The translations under genes were made by a program, and so were the position numbers. Positions 25,816-34,867 of a stretch of 61,836 nt of DNA are shown here, piece by piece. The first letter of the stretch is position 1, and each line of letters begins with the position of its first letter. Under the pieces are notes generated by a model, which searched no databases, was not told where the DNA came from, and worked only from the letters and a program-made list of their open reading frames with translations. The stretch comes from DROE01 sp964569865 (lineage in GTDB: Bacteria; Pseudomonadota; Alphaproteobacteria; Rhizobiales; Devosiaceae), in NCBI GenBank assembly GCA_964569865.1, contig CAZMVQ010000004.1, forward strand, positions 1-61,836. Reading direction: 5' to 3'.

Positions 25816-27111
25816 CTACTTGATGGAATCCCAGCTATCTTGGATCGCATCAGCAACCGATTGTGCATCAGATCCGGATACATAATCGACCATTCCGGTC
25901 CAGAATGTGCCAGCGCCAATTGCTCCGGGCATCAGATCAGAACCATCAAAGCGGAATGTAGTGGCTGAGGCCAAAATCTGACCAAGGCTGCGCAATGTAT
26001 CATTGGCGTATTTTGCCGTATCCACTCCGGTATGGGGTGTCAAGAAACCAGCCAGACCCATCCATACTTCATGGGCTTCTGCTGTTCCCAAGAAGCGAAC
26101 AAATGCCTGAGCTGCTTCGCTGTCGTCGGTGATGGCAAACAAGGTGCCGCCGCCGAGAACCGGACGACCAAGGTCTTCGGCTTCATATGCTGGGAAGTAG
26201 AAGAAGTCAGCATCTGTACCAAGTTCTGTTCCATCCGGGAAGAAGGCCGGAATAAACGAGGCCTGACGATGCAGGTAACAATCGGCTGGAACCGTAAACA
26301 GACCTTTTGGACTGTCGCGGAAATCAGTTGTTCCAACTGCTGCTGCTCCACCAACCACATAGGCATCATTTTTGGCAAACAAGCCGAATGTTTCGATAGC
26401 TGCGACAACGCGCGGATCATTAAATGGAATTTCGTTGGTTACCCACTGGTCATAAACTTCAGGAGACTGGGTGCGCAACATCAGGTCTTCCACCCAATCG
26501 GTTGCCGGCCAGCCGGTAGCTCCGCCAGAACCCAGGCCGATACACCAAGGGGTGCTGCCATCGGCAACAATCTGATCGGAAAGGGCAATCAGCTCTTCCA
26601 TGGTTTCAGGAACATCATATCCGGCATCGGCGAAATTGTCGGGTGAATACCAGACCAGAGATTTTACGTCAGCTTTATAGGGGAAAGCAAACATCTGAGT
26701 ATCGCCGTTTTCGTCGGCATAGCTGGAAAGATCAACCCATGATTGTCCGGCGGCATAATTGGCGCGAACAATATCGGCAACATCATTGCCCAAAGGCGTC
26801 AAAAGGCCTTTTGCGGCAAGATCAGCTGCCAGACCGGGCTGAGGGAACACCGCAATATTGGGAGGTGATCCCGCCTGAGTATCAATTACAATCTGCTGCT
26901 CAAAGCTGTCAGAGCCAGCATATTCAACGTCAACACCGGTTTTTTCTTCAAACAGGTCCAGAACTTTTTCAAAGTTTTCTTTATCAGCGGTCAACCAGGG
27001 ACCAAAGATCGAAAGAGTCTGGCCAGAAAGGTCAGACATGGCACTGGCGCCGCCCATCGAAGCCAGAACCAGAGTTACAGCGGATATCCCCGCCAAAAAT
27101 TTACTGTGCAT
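25816..27111 (-). CDS. aglE: Alpha-glucoside ABC transporter substrate-binding protein AglE
   Basis: A 431-residue family 1 extracellular binding protein. The signal peptide is about 1-25 (KFLAGISAVTLVLASMGGAS region). The mature protein has the typical GQTLSIFGPW start, a PNIAVFPQPG stretch and the tryptophan-rich sugar site (WCIGLGSGGATGWPATDW). It delivers alpha-glucosides to AglF/AglG. The ATG at 27111 is chosen because GGGAGGA lies before it; the open frame extends to 27228, but those residues look untranslated. A LacI-type operator lies 84-97 bases upstream. Confidence 0.9.
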   Translation of the reverse strand: MHSKFLAGISAVTLVLASMGGASAMSDLSGQTLSIFGPWLTADKENFEKVLDLFEEKTGVDVEYAGSDSFEQQIVIDTQAGSPPNIAVFPQPGLAADLAAKGLLTPLGNDVADIVRANYAAGQSWVDLSSYADENGDTQMFAFPYKADVKSLVWYSPDNFADAGYDVPETMEELIALSDQIVADGSTPWCIGLGSGGATGWPATDWVEDLMLRTQSPEVYDQWVTNEIPFNDPRVVAAIETFGLFAKNDAYVVGGAAAVGTTDFRDSPKGLFTVPADCYLHRQASFIPAFFPDGTELGTDADFFYFPAYEAEDLGRPVLGGGTLFAITDDSEAAQAFVRFLGTAEAHEVWMGLAGFLTPHTGVDTAKYANDTLRSLGQILASATTFRFDGSDLMPGAIGAGTFWTGMVDYVSGSDAQSVADAIQDSWDSIK

Positions 27112-27194
27112 ATCAATTCCTCCCATTAAGCACACACCGGCAAACATAGTTTTATCCGGCATTTGTTTCACCACAGGTCTGGAAACTAAAACCT

Positions 27195-27208
27195 CCAAAA
27201 CGTTTTGG
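27195..27208. promoter_or_regulatory. LacI-family operator upstream of aglE
   Basis: CCAAAACGTTTTGG is a perfect 14-base palindrome with central CG; its right half continues as TAAA, matching the operator at 22308-22329. It lies in the aglE promoter region. Confidence 0.8.
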
Positions 27209-27571
27209 TAAATTAAACATTTTGGCAAACTGGTGTAGCAGTTCCAAACCTTTTTGCGGTGCTTAAGGTTTGCACAAAGTCAACGGCTTGCCAAGGCAGA
27301 TTACCAATCTCTGGCCAAAAACTTGATAAACCAACATTGATTGATAAGAACGCCCTAAATTAAACTCTTAAACTTCAACGTGTTAGACGTAAAAATTGTT
27401 ACCGAAGCAACGTGAAACACTTTTAATGCCCGCGCACCGCGCCCACCTGTTTGTCGACATGAGAAAAAAAGAAAAGCCCACCAAATAGGCAACAAAAGCG
27501 AGGCGCACCCGAGTAAATATCCCTTTATCAATGTGATACTTTAAAAATAAGAACTTAAGGAACAGGATTTG
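27209..27571. other. Gene-free stretch upstream of aglE
   Basis: No convincing reading frame, RNA fold or repeat is seen here beyond the promoter area of aglE. A partial extra half-site (TTTTGGCAAAC) follows at about 27220. The 3' end of the glycosyltransferase gene borders it. Confidence 0.5.
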
Positions 27572-29398
27572 TTATTGAGTATCCACACCGCGAGCAAATC
27601 TGGTGACGCCGTGTTTGGTTTTGGCCCAAAAATAGGGCCGGGAAAACAACTCATAAACAGCCAGAAACGCCGCTACTGAGTTTAATATCCAATAAATTGG
27701 GAAAAGTATCTGATAGGGGGCAAGTCTAAGCAAACCCAGTCTTTTAAGGCCAAGAGTCGAAACAAGGATCGAGGCCCCGTATCCCACCAATAAAATTATC
27801 AACAATATGAAAGTCCATGGACTGTTGGGCACAAGACCAAGAGTTTCTCCGGCAAAAAACCTGAGCAACAAAATTATCGCAAAAAGAGTATGAAGCGAAG
27901 CGCTGATTATCATACCGCCAACAAAGGCTTGAAAAATCAAAAAGTTCCTCCAGCCTATATCCCGAAGAAATTTTTTGGGGTGACGATTATGCACGATGAA
28001 TGTCTGCATCCATCCCTTCATCCATCGCGTGCGTTGAGCCAGCCAACTGCCATAGGTGATCGGGGCTTCTTCAAATGTGCGCGAAGAAAATGTTCCCGTA
28101 CGATAGCGCAACCTGCTCAGCCTGATGCCAAGATCGGCATCTTCAGTGACGTTGAATGCATCCCATCCACCAACTTCACGCAGGGACTTCAAACGAAAAT
28201 GATTAGATGTCCCTCCAAGCGGCAAGGGCATATTCCAACGAGACAACGCAGGCAAAATCAACCCAAAAAGGCCACTATATTCGGCACAAAACAAAGCTGA
28301 AAGCCAGTTTTCGCTGTTGTTATCAACAACCAGTTCGGCCTGCAGGCAATCAAGCCCGGGGTCATTAAAAAATCTGGCGGCTGCCTGACGCAATTGATCA
28401 GGTTCTGGAATATCTTCTGCGTCATAAATTACTATCAATTCACCCCGGGCCAGAGGCAACGCATAATTTAAGGCCTTGGGTTTTGTAAATGGCTCCTGCT
28501 CGGGGACTATGACCAATTCAAATATCGGATTGCCCAATTCTGCGGCAACCATATCAAGAGTATTGCGGCTTTGTGATTCCACAACAAATTTGATGTCCAG
28601 TTTTTCTCTTGGATAATCAAGACGGTTCATGGCGCCCACCAACTGCGCGACCATATGAGCTTCTTCCCTTAGGGGAATTAGAATTGTGTAATGGGGCAAA
28701 TCCTGATCATCCAAAGGAACGATATCAGGCTCAACATCCATCCAAAAAGAAGATAAGGCCGCGATCATTCGAAACAGGGCCGGTATCAAAATAACAAACG
28801 CCAAAAACGGCACCAAAATTGGATGCAGCAATAACGGGGTAATGGCCGCAAGTGAAATTATCGCAACAAGAGCTATGGTGAACACAATTCTTGTGCCAAG
28901 CCCAAGCTCAAGGTGAGCGCTGGCATAGGGCCATTGGCGTGCCAGACGGGTTCTTGCCTGATCCAATAAAAGCGGAGCGCAACGATCGCCAAGGCCAACC
29001 CGTATTGCCCGCGGTGGAACAAGGCAAATTCGACCTCCAAGATCGGGCTGTAAAACCAATTGTTCACGAATTCGCAAAATCTCGCTGAACCCTGCAGACG
29101 TAAACAACACATCGCGATCAAACAATTTTGCCCGAATGGTTTTAACAAAGGCGATGGCATCTATGCGGGCAATTGTCGGGTTTGCGGGAACCTTTGAGGG
29201 AACAGTTTCGCTAAATGCCATTCCGCACCATTGGGCAGCGCGCTGGTAAATTACCGTCTCGTCAATATTTAGATGAATAGCAAAATATACCAGCGGTTCA
29301 GCTTCTGCCAACAGCGCCTGCTCCAGCAGAAACAGGGCCTGCTGATCGCTTTTGCAAGTTGAGCCAAGTACAAATCTTATGAGATCAATGGAGGACAT
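27572..29398 (-). CDS. Family 2 membrane glycosyltransferase (cellulose-synthase-like, processive type)
   Basis: A 608-residue inner-membrane protein. Residues 1-165 form a soluble N-terminal region that I do not recognise in detail. Two membrane helices follow at about 170-215, then a GT2 catalytic domain with the sugar-nucleotide aspartates in VIYDAEDIPEP (about 326-334) and TEDADLG (about 414), and the QxxRW acceptor motif QRTRW (about 452). Four or five membrane helices close the protein. QxxRW indicates a processive or inverting polymerase-like enzyme acting on UDP/GDP-sugar at the membrane. No polysaccharide gene cluster surrounds it, so the product is unknown. The frame ends seven residues after a Thr-rich tail; it is monocistronic. 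Confidence 0.87.
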   Translation of the reverse strand: MSSIDLIRFVLGSTCKSDQQALFLLEQALLAEAEPLVYFAIHLNIDETVIYQRAAQWCGMAFSETVPSKVPANPTIARIDAIAFVKTIRAKLFDRDVLFTSAGFSEILRIREQLVLQPDLGGRICLVPPRAIRVGLGDRCAPLLLDQARTRLARQWPYASAHLELGLGTRIVFTIALVAIISLAAITPLLLHPILVPFLAFVILIPALFRMIAALSSFWMDVEPDIVPLDDQDLPHYTILIPLREEAHMVAQLVGAMNRLDYPREKLDIKFVVESQSRNTLDMVAAELGNPIFELVIVPEQEPFTKPKALNYALPLARGELIVIYDAEDIPEPDQLRQAAARFFNDPGLDCLQAELVVDNNSENWLSALFCAEYSGLFGLILPALSRWNMPLPLGGTSNHFRLKSLREVGGWDAFNVTEDADLGIRLSRLRYRTGTFSSRTFEEAPITYGSWLAQRTRWMKGWMQTFIVHNRHPKKFLRDIGWRNFLIFQAFVGGMIISASLHTLFAIILLLRFFAGETLGLVPNSPWTFILLIILLVGYGASILVSTLGLKRLGLLRLAPYQILFPIYWILNSVAAFLAVYELFSRPYFWAKTKHGVTRFARGVDTQ

Positions 29399-29602
29399 TA
29401 TTGTTGCAGTACATCATCTATGCAGGTCACAATCTTTGAACGGCATTGCTTGCATTTGGGGTTGGCGGGTTAGGCGGTAAAATTTTTAAAGATATGATGA
29501 TACCTGTATCATTTTTTACATGGCGGGCATAGTTGCTAGCATTGATTATTTGATTTTAAATCTGGTAAATGCAAAAAACGGATTGCTGTTGTTGGGTTGG
29601 AA

Positions 29603-30439
29603 ATGAAGAGCTTAATTATAAAACTGGTATTTATTGTGACTCTTTTTTTGAGCGGCGCCTTGTTTATCTCAAGCGCTGCATTGGCACAAATAACTCCAAA
29701 TCTTTTTGACCCGACAGCCCGGGAGCAAAATCCTGATTTGAGCGGAATTTCCGCCATTCGGTTTTTGACAAGTGCTGATTACCCCCCGTTTAATTATCGA
29801 GCTGGAACGGGTGAGCTGGTTGGTTTTAATATCGACCTAGCCAATGCGATTTGTGAAAATCTCAAACTGGGTTGCACAATGCAGATTTGGCCGTGGGAGC
29901 AGGCGGCTGATGCATTAGAAGATTTTCAGGGCGATGCGCTTATTGCCGGTCTGGCGATAGATCGTGAGAGTGGAGAGCGCTTTGATTTTTCCCAAATTTA
30001 CATGATGCTTCCAGGTCGATTTGTTGCGCAAGAACTTGTGGCAACGGAGTTTAATGCCAACGATCTTGCAGGTAAAACTATTGGTGTTCGCAAGGGATCT
30101 GCCCATTATGAATTTATTCGCCGCTACCTGCCAAATGCTGAACTAGTTGCTTACGAGAGTGAATTTGACGCTCTTTCAGCTTTGAAAAAGTCTGAAGTTT
30201 TTGCCTATTTCGGTGATGGTTTAAGAGCATCCATATGGCTAAATCAAAACCCTGATTGCTGTGATTTTGCCGGGGAAGCATACTTCAACCCGCAAATGTT
30301 TGGACAAGGACTAGCAATAACGTTCGGGCCGGATCAAGATCAGATGCGCCGTGCTGTAAACTATGCCCTGACCCGTCTTAAGCGGGAGGGGGTTCTGGAC
30401 GAACTTTACCTGCGCTGGTTCCCTATCGGATTTTACTAA
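29603..30439 (+). CDS. Orphan family 3 solute-binding protein (amino-acid/opine type)
   Basis: A 278-residue periplasmic protein with a signal peptide to about residue 28 (ending in AALAQ) and the PF00497 fold: FLTSADYPPFNY, then GFNIDLANAIC, and GKTIGVRKGSAHYEF in the second lobe. It would bind a polar amino acid or similar small molecule. No permease or ATPase lies next to it; the following gene is convergent. It may serve a distant transporter or a sensor. ATG at 29603 is used; the frame extends to a TTG at 29597. Confidence 0.82.
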   Translation: MKSLIIKLVFIVTLFLSGALFISSAALAQITPNLFDPTAREQNPDLSGISAIRFLTSADYPPFNYRAGTGELVGFNIDLANAICENLKLGCTMQIWPWEQAADALEDFQGDALIAGLAIDRESGERFDFSQIYMMLPGRFVAQELVATEFNANDLAGKTIGVRKGSAHYEFIRRYLPNAELVAYESEFDALSALKKSEVFAYFGDGLRASIWLNQNPDCCDFAGEAYFNPQMFGQGLAITFGPDQDQMRRAVNYALTRLKREGVLDELYLRWFPIGFY

Positions 30440-30453
30440 AGAGTATTTCGAGT

Positions 30454-31338
30454 TCAATCCAAACCTTTTGAGGATGGATCCGGAGCCGGGGCTTCATCCA
30501 AATTTTTTGTGGTTTTGGGATTTCTGAATGGCAATAAAATTGCCCATGTCCAGCGCGTTGGCGCATCGTCCTGCCATTCATTTAACCCGATGACCATTTC
30601 ATCATGCCCGTCTTTTGGCTGGGCGATGTAGGTGCCAAATATCTGATCCCAGATGGACAGAAAAAATCCATAATTGCTGTCAGTTTCTTTTGGATGTACC
30701 GAATGATGAACCCGGTGCATATCCGGGGTAACAAACAGGCGCCTAACCATGGCGTCAATTACATTGGGAAGCTTAAAATTGGCGTGATTGAACAGGGCTG
30801 ATCCGTTCACCAGTGCTTCAAAAATCACCACGGCGGCAGCTGCCGGGCCGAGCAGCAAAATCGCCCCTGCCTTTACAAAAATCGAGAATATAATTTCAAC
30901 CGGATGAAAACGAATTGCAGTTGATGCATCCATTTCCACATCTGAATGATGGACCCTGTGAATTCGCCATAGGATCGGAATTTTATGGGTAACAAGGTGC
31001 TGAAACCATATGACAAAATCCAGAACAAAAATGGCAATTACCCATTCCAGCCAAAGAGGCAACTCTAATAAATTTAACAGGCCCCAGCCATTTTTCTGAG
31101 CCCAAAAAGCTGCAATTACCGCAGTAATGGGAACAATGAATGTGAACGCGATAACGGACACATAATCTGAAAGCATGATGCCAAAATTCGTGGTCCAACG
31201 CTTGAGACGGCTAAAACGGCGTTGGCGGCGAGGCATTATCGCTTCAACTATCACCATGGTTAAAAGTACAAAACCAAATATAGCAAAGCGAAAAGCGCCA
31301 TCGCTCAGTCCAAAAAATTCTGTGCCAAAAAATTCCAT
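30454..31338 (-). CDS. Fatty acid hydroxylase/sterol desaturase superfamily membrane enzyme
   Basis: A 294-residue protein with about four to five membrane segments and the di-iron histidine clusters of PF04116: HLVTH at 114-118, HRVHH at 127-131, H145 in RFHP and HRVHH at 208-212. Such enzymes hydroxylate or desaturate lipids (sterols, fatty acids, carotenoids, ornithine lipids) using O2. The bacterial substrate cannot be deduced here. The ATG has AAGGA eight bases upstream. It is convergent with the orphan binding protein. Confidence 0.87.
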   Translation of the reverse strand: MEFFGTEFFGLSDGAFRFAIFGFVLLTMVIVEAIMPRRQRRFSRLKRWTTNFGIMLSDYVSVIAFTFIVPITAVIAAFWAQKNGWGLLNLLELPLWLEWVIAIFVLDFVIWFQHLVTHKIPILWRIHRVHHSDVEMDASTAIRFHPVEIIFSIFVKAGAILLLGPAAAAVVIFEALVNGSALFNHANFKLPNVIDAMVRRLFVTPDMHRVHHSVHPKETDSNYGFFLSIWDQIFGTYIAQPKDGHDEMVIGLNEWQDDAPTRWTWAILLPFRNPKTTKNLDEAPAPDPSSKGLD

Positions 31339-31489
31339 AAATACTATCCTTGCACCATTTTAGATGAATTATTTGCAATATTTGCTTTAGTGCATCTAAT
31401 CCAAATTTTTTTAAGGTGCCATTCAATATTTGGTAACGCTATATCGCCGTAACGTGATCGGTCCGTAAGCAGGTGCGGTATTGTTGAAC

Positions 31490-31894
31490 TCATCCCTTGC
31501 GCAAGCGAGCTCTGGCCGCCACCTCTATGGCCGCTGTTGTCAGGCGATCAATGCTCAAACTATCACGCACCATTTCCAGCCAGCGCAATTCCTCCTGTTT
31601 CACTTCCAGATCAGCGGCGGCAATCTCAACAGCCAAGGCATAGGCGGTATCGTGCAAATGTTTGGGCAGTTTGGAAATAACCAGTTCCAAAACTCCCTCG
31701 ATGCCAACATTGGCCAGCAAATCTGCGCATTGAGCGGTTGCGGCGGGCAGTTTTTCCAGATTATAATTCTCAAAAATCGGCAGTCTTTCCACCAACATGC
31801 TCATCCGGCTCAATTCCTGATCGCTCAACGCCCTGTCGGCCGCTGCCGTTACAACCATTAGGTAAATGAGCGCGTCCTGAATGGATAAAACCAT
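31490..31894 (-). CDS. TerB-like (tellurite resistance TerB family) protein
   Basis: A 134-residue all-helical protein with the acidic TerB core: VVTAAADRALSDQELSRM near the N-terminus and AADLEVKQEELRWLEMV near residue 95-110, the two pseudo-symmetric metal-binding-like helices. In alphaproteobacteria such stand-alone TerB proteins are common and their role is unknown; tellurite resistance is not implied. ATG at 31894 is used because GGAGA lies seven bases before it; the open frame to 31960 is rejected. Confidence 0.82.
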   Translation of the reverse strand: MVLSIQDALIYLMVVTAAADRALSDQELSRMSMLVERLPIFENYNLEKLPAATAQCADLLANVGIEGVLELVISKLPKHLHDTAYALAVEIAAADLEVKQEELRWLEMVRDSLSIDRLTTAAIEVAARARLRKG

Positions 31895-32080
31895 GTTTTT
31901 TCTCCAAATTGCCAAAATCAATATCTGCCAACAGATATGGTAATGGGGTTGCAATAACAAGGTTTTGGATTTTTAAAACCTGACCGAGAGACAAAAAGAA
32001 AGCTAAAAAAACAAGTCGTTGCACTCAAGATTTAGCTGTGCGAGGAAAGCGCGCTAGCATTTTAGTGTAAAACCTGGAAA

Positions 32081-33712
32081 ATGACCGTGCCAAATTCTTC
32101 TCTTAACCCACTTGATCCCAATCTTTTTGAAGCTGCTCAAACCGCCAAGGCCTGGCCGTTTATTGAGGCAAAAAAACTTGTCAAACGTCTGGAAAGAACC
32201 AAGGCAAAGCAGGCAATATTTCAAACCGGGTATGGACCATCGGGTCTGCCCCATATCGGAACATTTGGAGAAGTGGCCCGCACAAACATGGTGCGCAACG
32301 CTTTTCGCCTGCTTACCCGCGATCAGATCGAAACACGGCTGATTTGCTTTTCCGATGATATGGACGGCATGCGCAAAGTGCCGCCACACCTGCCAAATCA
32401 GGCAATGTTGAACAGGTATCTTGGGCACCCTCTTTCCAGAGTTCCCGATCCCTTTTCTGACAAGTTCAAAAGCTTTGCCGATCATAACAACCATCGTTTG
32501 ATGGAATTTTTGAACATGTTCGGCTTTGAATATGAATTCATCAGCTCCACCGATTATTATACATCCGGCCATTTTGATGAAGCGCTGTTGCGCATGCTAA
32601 ACGTCTACGACAAGGTAATGGATATTATTTTGCCAACCATTGGCGAAGAGAGACGCAAAACCTATTCCCCATTTTTGCCCATCTGCCCAAAGACCGGAAT
32701 TGTCTTACAAGTGCCAATGATAGCGCGTGATGAAAAAAAGGGCACCATTACCTATATTGATCCTGATGATGGCCAAGAGGTAGAAACAAGTGTTACCGGG
32801 GGAGCGGTAAAATGCCAGTGGAAGGCCGATTGGGCTTTAAGATGGTTTGCCCTTGGCGTTGATTATGAAATGGCGGGGAAAGACCTGATCGAGAGTGTAA
32901 AATTATCGTCAAAAATTGTTGCCGCATTAGGGGCGCGTCCGCCGGAAGGATTTAACTTCGAATTGTTTTTGGATCAGGACGGCCAAAAAATTTCTAAAAC
33001 CAAAGGCAACGGATTGCCGGTTGAGGATTGGCTGAAATATGCCTCCAAAGAGAGCATCGCCCTGTTCATGTATCAAAAACCCATGAGCGCCAAGAAATTG
33101 TATTTTGATGTGATTCCCAAGACGGTTGATGAATATTACAGCCATGCCAACGCGTATGAAAATCAAAGTGCCAAGGAACGGCTGAGCAATCCGGCATTTC
33201 ATGTTAATGGCACAGCCCCTATCACCCATGACATTCCTTTAAGCTTTTCGCTGCTGTTAAATCTGGTTTCTGTTGCTAACGCTCAAGATACAGAAGTTCT
33301 TTGGGGATTTATTCAACGCTATCAACCGGGTGCAACTCCTGCCAGTCATCCAGAACTGGATCAGCTGGTAACCTATGCCATGCGTTATTTTGAAGATTTT
33401 GTGAAACCGAGTAAAAAATTTCGCGCCGCTAGCGAAAAAGAGCGCAAGGCGCTAAAAGAATTATCTGACCTGCTGGGAGAAATCGAAGGCTCGACAGATA
33501 GTTCCCAAATTCAGAATATTGTTTTTCAGGTGGGAAAATCCAATGAATTTGATCCTTTGCGCGACTGGTTCAAGGCGCTATATCAGATTTTGTTGGGACA
33601 AGATCAGGGACCACGCTTTGGCTCGTTTGTTGCCCTTTATGGCGTCAAGGAAACCCGCCAATTGATTGAAAAATCTTTGGCGGATGAATTGATCTCACCT
33701 GCGAAAGAATAA
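32081..33712 (+). CDS. lysS: Lysyl-tRNA synthetase, class I
   Basis: A 543-residue class I LysRS, the archaeal-type enzyme that replaced the class II form in many Alphaproteobacteria. The class I signatures are present: HIGT (58-61, in GLPHIGTFGEV) and KISKTKGNG (about 303-311). It charges tRNA-Lys in the cytoplasm. No class II lysS is in the window. The ATG at 32081 follows GGAAA closely. It is convergent with the S24 repressor gene. Confidence 0.93.
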   Translation: MTVPNSSLNPLDPNLFEAAQTAKAWPFIEAKKLVKRLERTKAKQAIFQTGYGPSGLPHIGTFGEVARTNMVRNAFRLLTRDQIETRLICFSDDMDGMRKVPPHLPNQAMLNRYLGHPLSRVPDPFSDKFKSFADHNNHRLMEFLNMFGFEYEFISSTDYYTSGHFDEALLRMLNVYDKVMDIILPTIGEERRKTYSPFLPICPKTGIVLQVPMIARDEKKGTITYIDPDDGQEVETSVTGGAVKCQWKADWALRWFALGVDYEMAGKDLIESVKLSSKIVAALGARPPEGFNFELFLDQDGQKISKTKGNGLPVEDWLKYASKESIALFMYQKPMSAKKLYFDVIPKTVDEYYSHANAYENQSAKERLSNPAFHVNGTAPITHDIPLSFSLLLNLVSVANAQDTEVLWGFIQRYQPGATPASHPELDQLVTYAMRYFEDFVKPSKKFRAASEKERKALKELSDLLGEIEGSTDSSQIQNIVFQVGKSNEFDPLRDWFKALYQILLGQDQGPRFGSFVALYGVKETRQLIEKSLADELISPAKE

Positions 33713-33734
33713 TTATTTGCAGTGTGTGGCGATC

Positions 33735-34388
33735 CTATTGGCTGGCCCAAAGAATGCGAGCAATCCAGTCAATTTCCTGATTCTTTAAGGTTCTTGGGGA
33801 ATGCTCAGGATTGAGCGAGTGCAGTTCCACAAGCTTACTGGTCCGACGGTAAAGAATTTTTGCCGTAACTTCTCCATCAATGGTGCGAACAACAACTCTG
33901 TCGCCACGGCGCAATTGCTCGGAGGGAGATATTATTAGAATGTCGCCGTTCCGATATGCGGGTGTCATGGAATCCCCCGTGACCTCCAGCGCATATGTGC
34001 TGCCCGGTTCTGCTCCGGGGAAAGAAACCTCTTCCCATCCCTGACCAAGCGGATATCCTGCCGGATCAAAAAAGCCGCCAGCGCCCGCCTGAGCCAAGCC
34101 TAAAAGTGGCACTGTGTAATTTGAAGCCGGTGCTGCCGAATTAGAGGTTTCAACATGCAAAAACCCGCCGCCGGACATAAACTGATCATAATCTTCTTCG
34201 GTGGACTGCAAGATTTTTGCGATACTTTCAGTCGAAGGCCAACGCTCGCGGCCATCTTTGCCAACCCGTTTTGAAGGATTAAAAGCCGTTGCATCCAGCC
34301 CGGACAAACGGGCCAAACCTGATACGGAAAGTCCATGCCTTTTGGCCAACGCATCAATGGCGTCCCATATGGCACTGTGTGAAAACAT
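33735..34388 (-). CDS. S24-family LexA/CI-like transcriptional repressor
   Basis: A 217-residue regulator. An N-terminal helix-turn-helix (LSVSGLARLSGLDATAF, about 19-36) is followed by an S24 peptidase domain: the nucleophile is the Ser in EVTGDSMTP (about 130) and the lysine of the dyad lies in TAKILYRR (about 175). Such proteins self-cleave on RecA* or act as plain repressors. An AlaGly-type cleavage site may lie in AQAGAGGF (about 97-104), which is an inference. A perfect palindrome in its own promoter suggests autoregulation. No phage genes are near, so it appears chromosomal. Confidence 0.87.
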   Translation of the reverse strand: MFSHSAIWDAIDALAKRHGLSVSGLARLSGLDATAFNPSKRVGKDGRERWPSTESIAKILQSTEEDYDQFMSGGGFLHVETSNSAAPASNYTVPLLGLAQAGAGGFFDPAGYPLGQGWEEVSFPGAEPGSTYALEVTGDSMTPAYRNGDILIISPSEQLRRGDRVVVRTIDGEVTAKILYRRTSKLVELHSLNPEHSPRTLKNQEIDWIARILWASQ

Positions 34389-34421
34389 TATTCAAATGCT
34401 CCAATCGAATATTATCACGGG

Positions 34422-34442
34422 ATAAATAAGCATATTATTTAT
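34422..34442. promoter_or_regulatory. Inverted repeat in the S24 repressor promoter
   Basis: ATAAATAA and TTATTTAT form a perfect 8-base inverted repeat around five bases, 34-54 bases before the repressor ATG and about 65 bases before the divergent DUF952 gene. Size and place fit an autoregulatory operator. Confidence 0.5.
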
Positions 34443-34507
34443 TAAGTAAAGCCATAAATATCCATCTACAACTTGCCGTTACATTGCTAATTGTCTAAAC
34501 GAAAATC

Positions 34508-34867
34508 ATGAATTCACCAGATCCCAAACTTATCTATAAAATTCTCACAGCCAAGCAATGGCAAGTAGCAATGCCTTTTGAGCATTTGCCTTTTGTCCCC
34601 ATTGATGAGGCCGATGGATTTATTCATCTTTCAATGGCAGCGCAATTGTCCAAAACACTCGAACTGTATTTTGCCGGGCAGAGTGATTTGGAAATTCTGG
34701 CAATTTCAAGCCAAAGAGTTTCAACAAATCTGCGCTGGGAACCCTCGCGTGGTGGAGAATTATTCCCTCACCTTTATACTAGCCTAAAAAAGTCCGATAT
34801 TGAATGGCAAACTAATGTAAGCGTTTCTAAAGATGGTAAATGCCAATTGCCCGATATAATAGTATAA
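34508..34867 (+). CDS. DUF952 domain protein
   Basis: A 119-residue protein of the DUF952 family (typical phrases LIYKILTAKQWQ, ADGFIHLS, LRWEPSRGGELFPHLY). Its function is not established; the histidine-containing FIHLS and ELFPHLY segments suggest a small-molecule enzyme related to ADP-ribosyl/glutathione folds, which is conjecture. Its stop overlaps the pyrD ATG by one base (TAATG), so the two genes are co-translated. Confidence 0.85.
   Translation: MNSPDPKLIYKILTAKQWQVAMPFEHLPFVPIDEADGFIHLSMAAQLSKTLELYFAGQSDLEILAISSQRVSTNLRWEPSRGGELFPHLYTSLKKSDIEWQTNVSVSKDGKCQLPDIIV

Noticed and set aside
31490..31894. TerB-like gene as part of a tellurite resistance or stress-response (Ter) system
   Set aside because: No other ter genes are near, and single TerB proteins are common in this class without that role.
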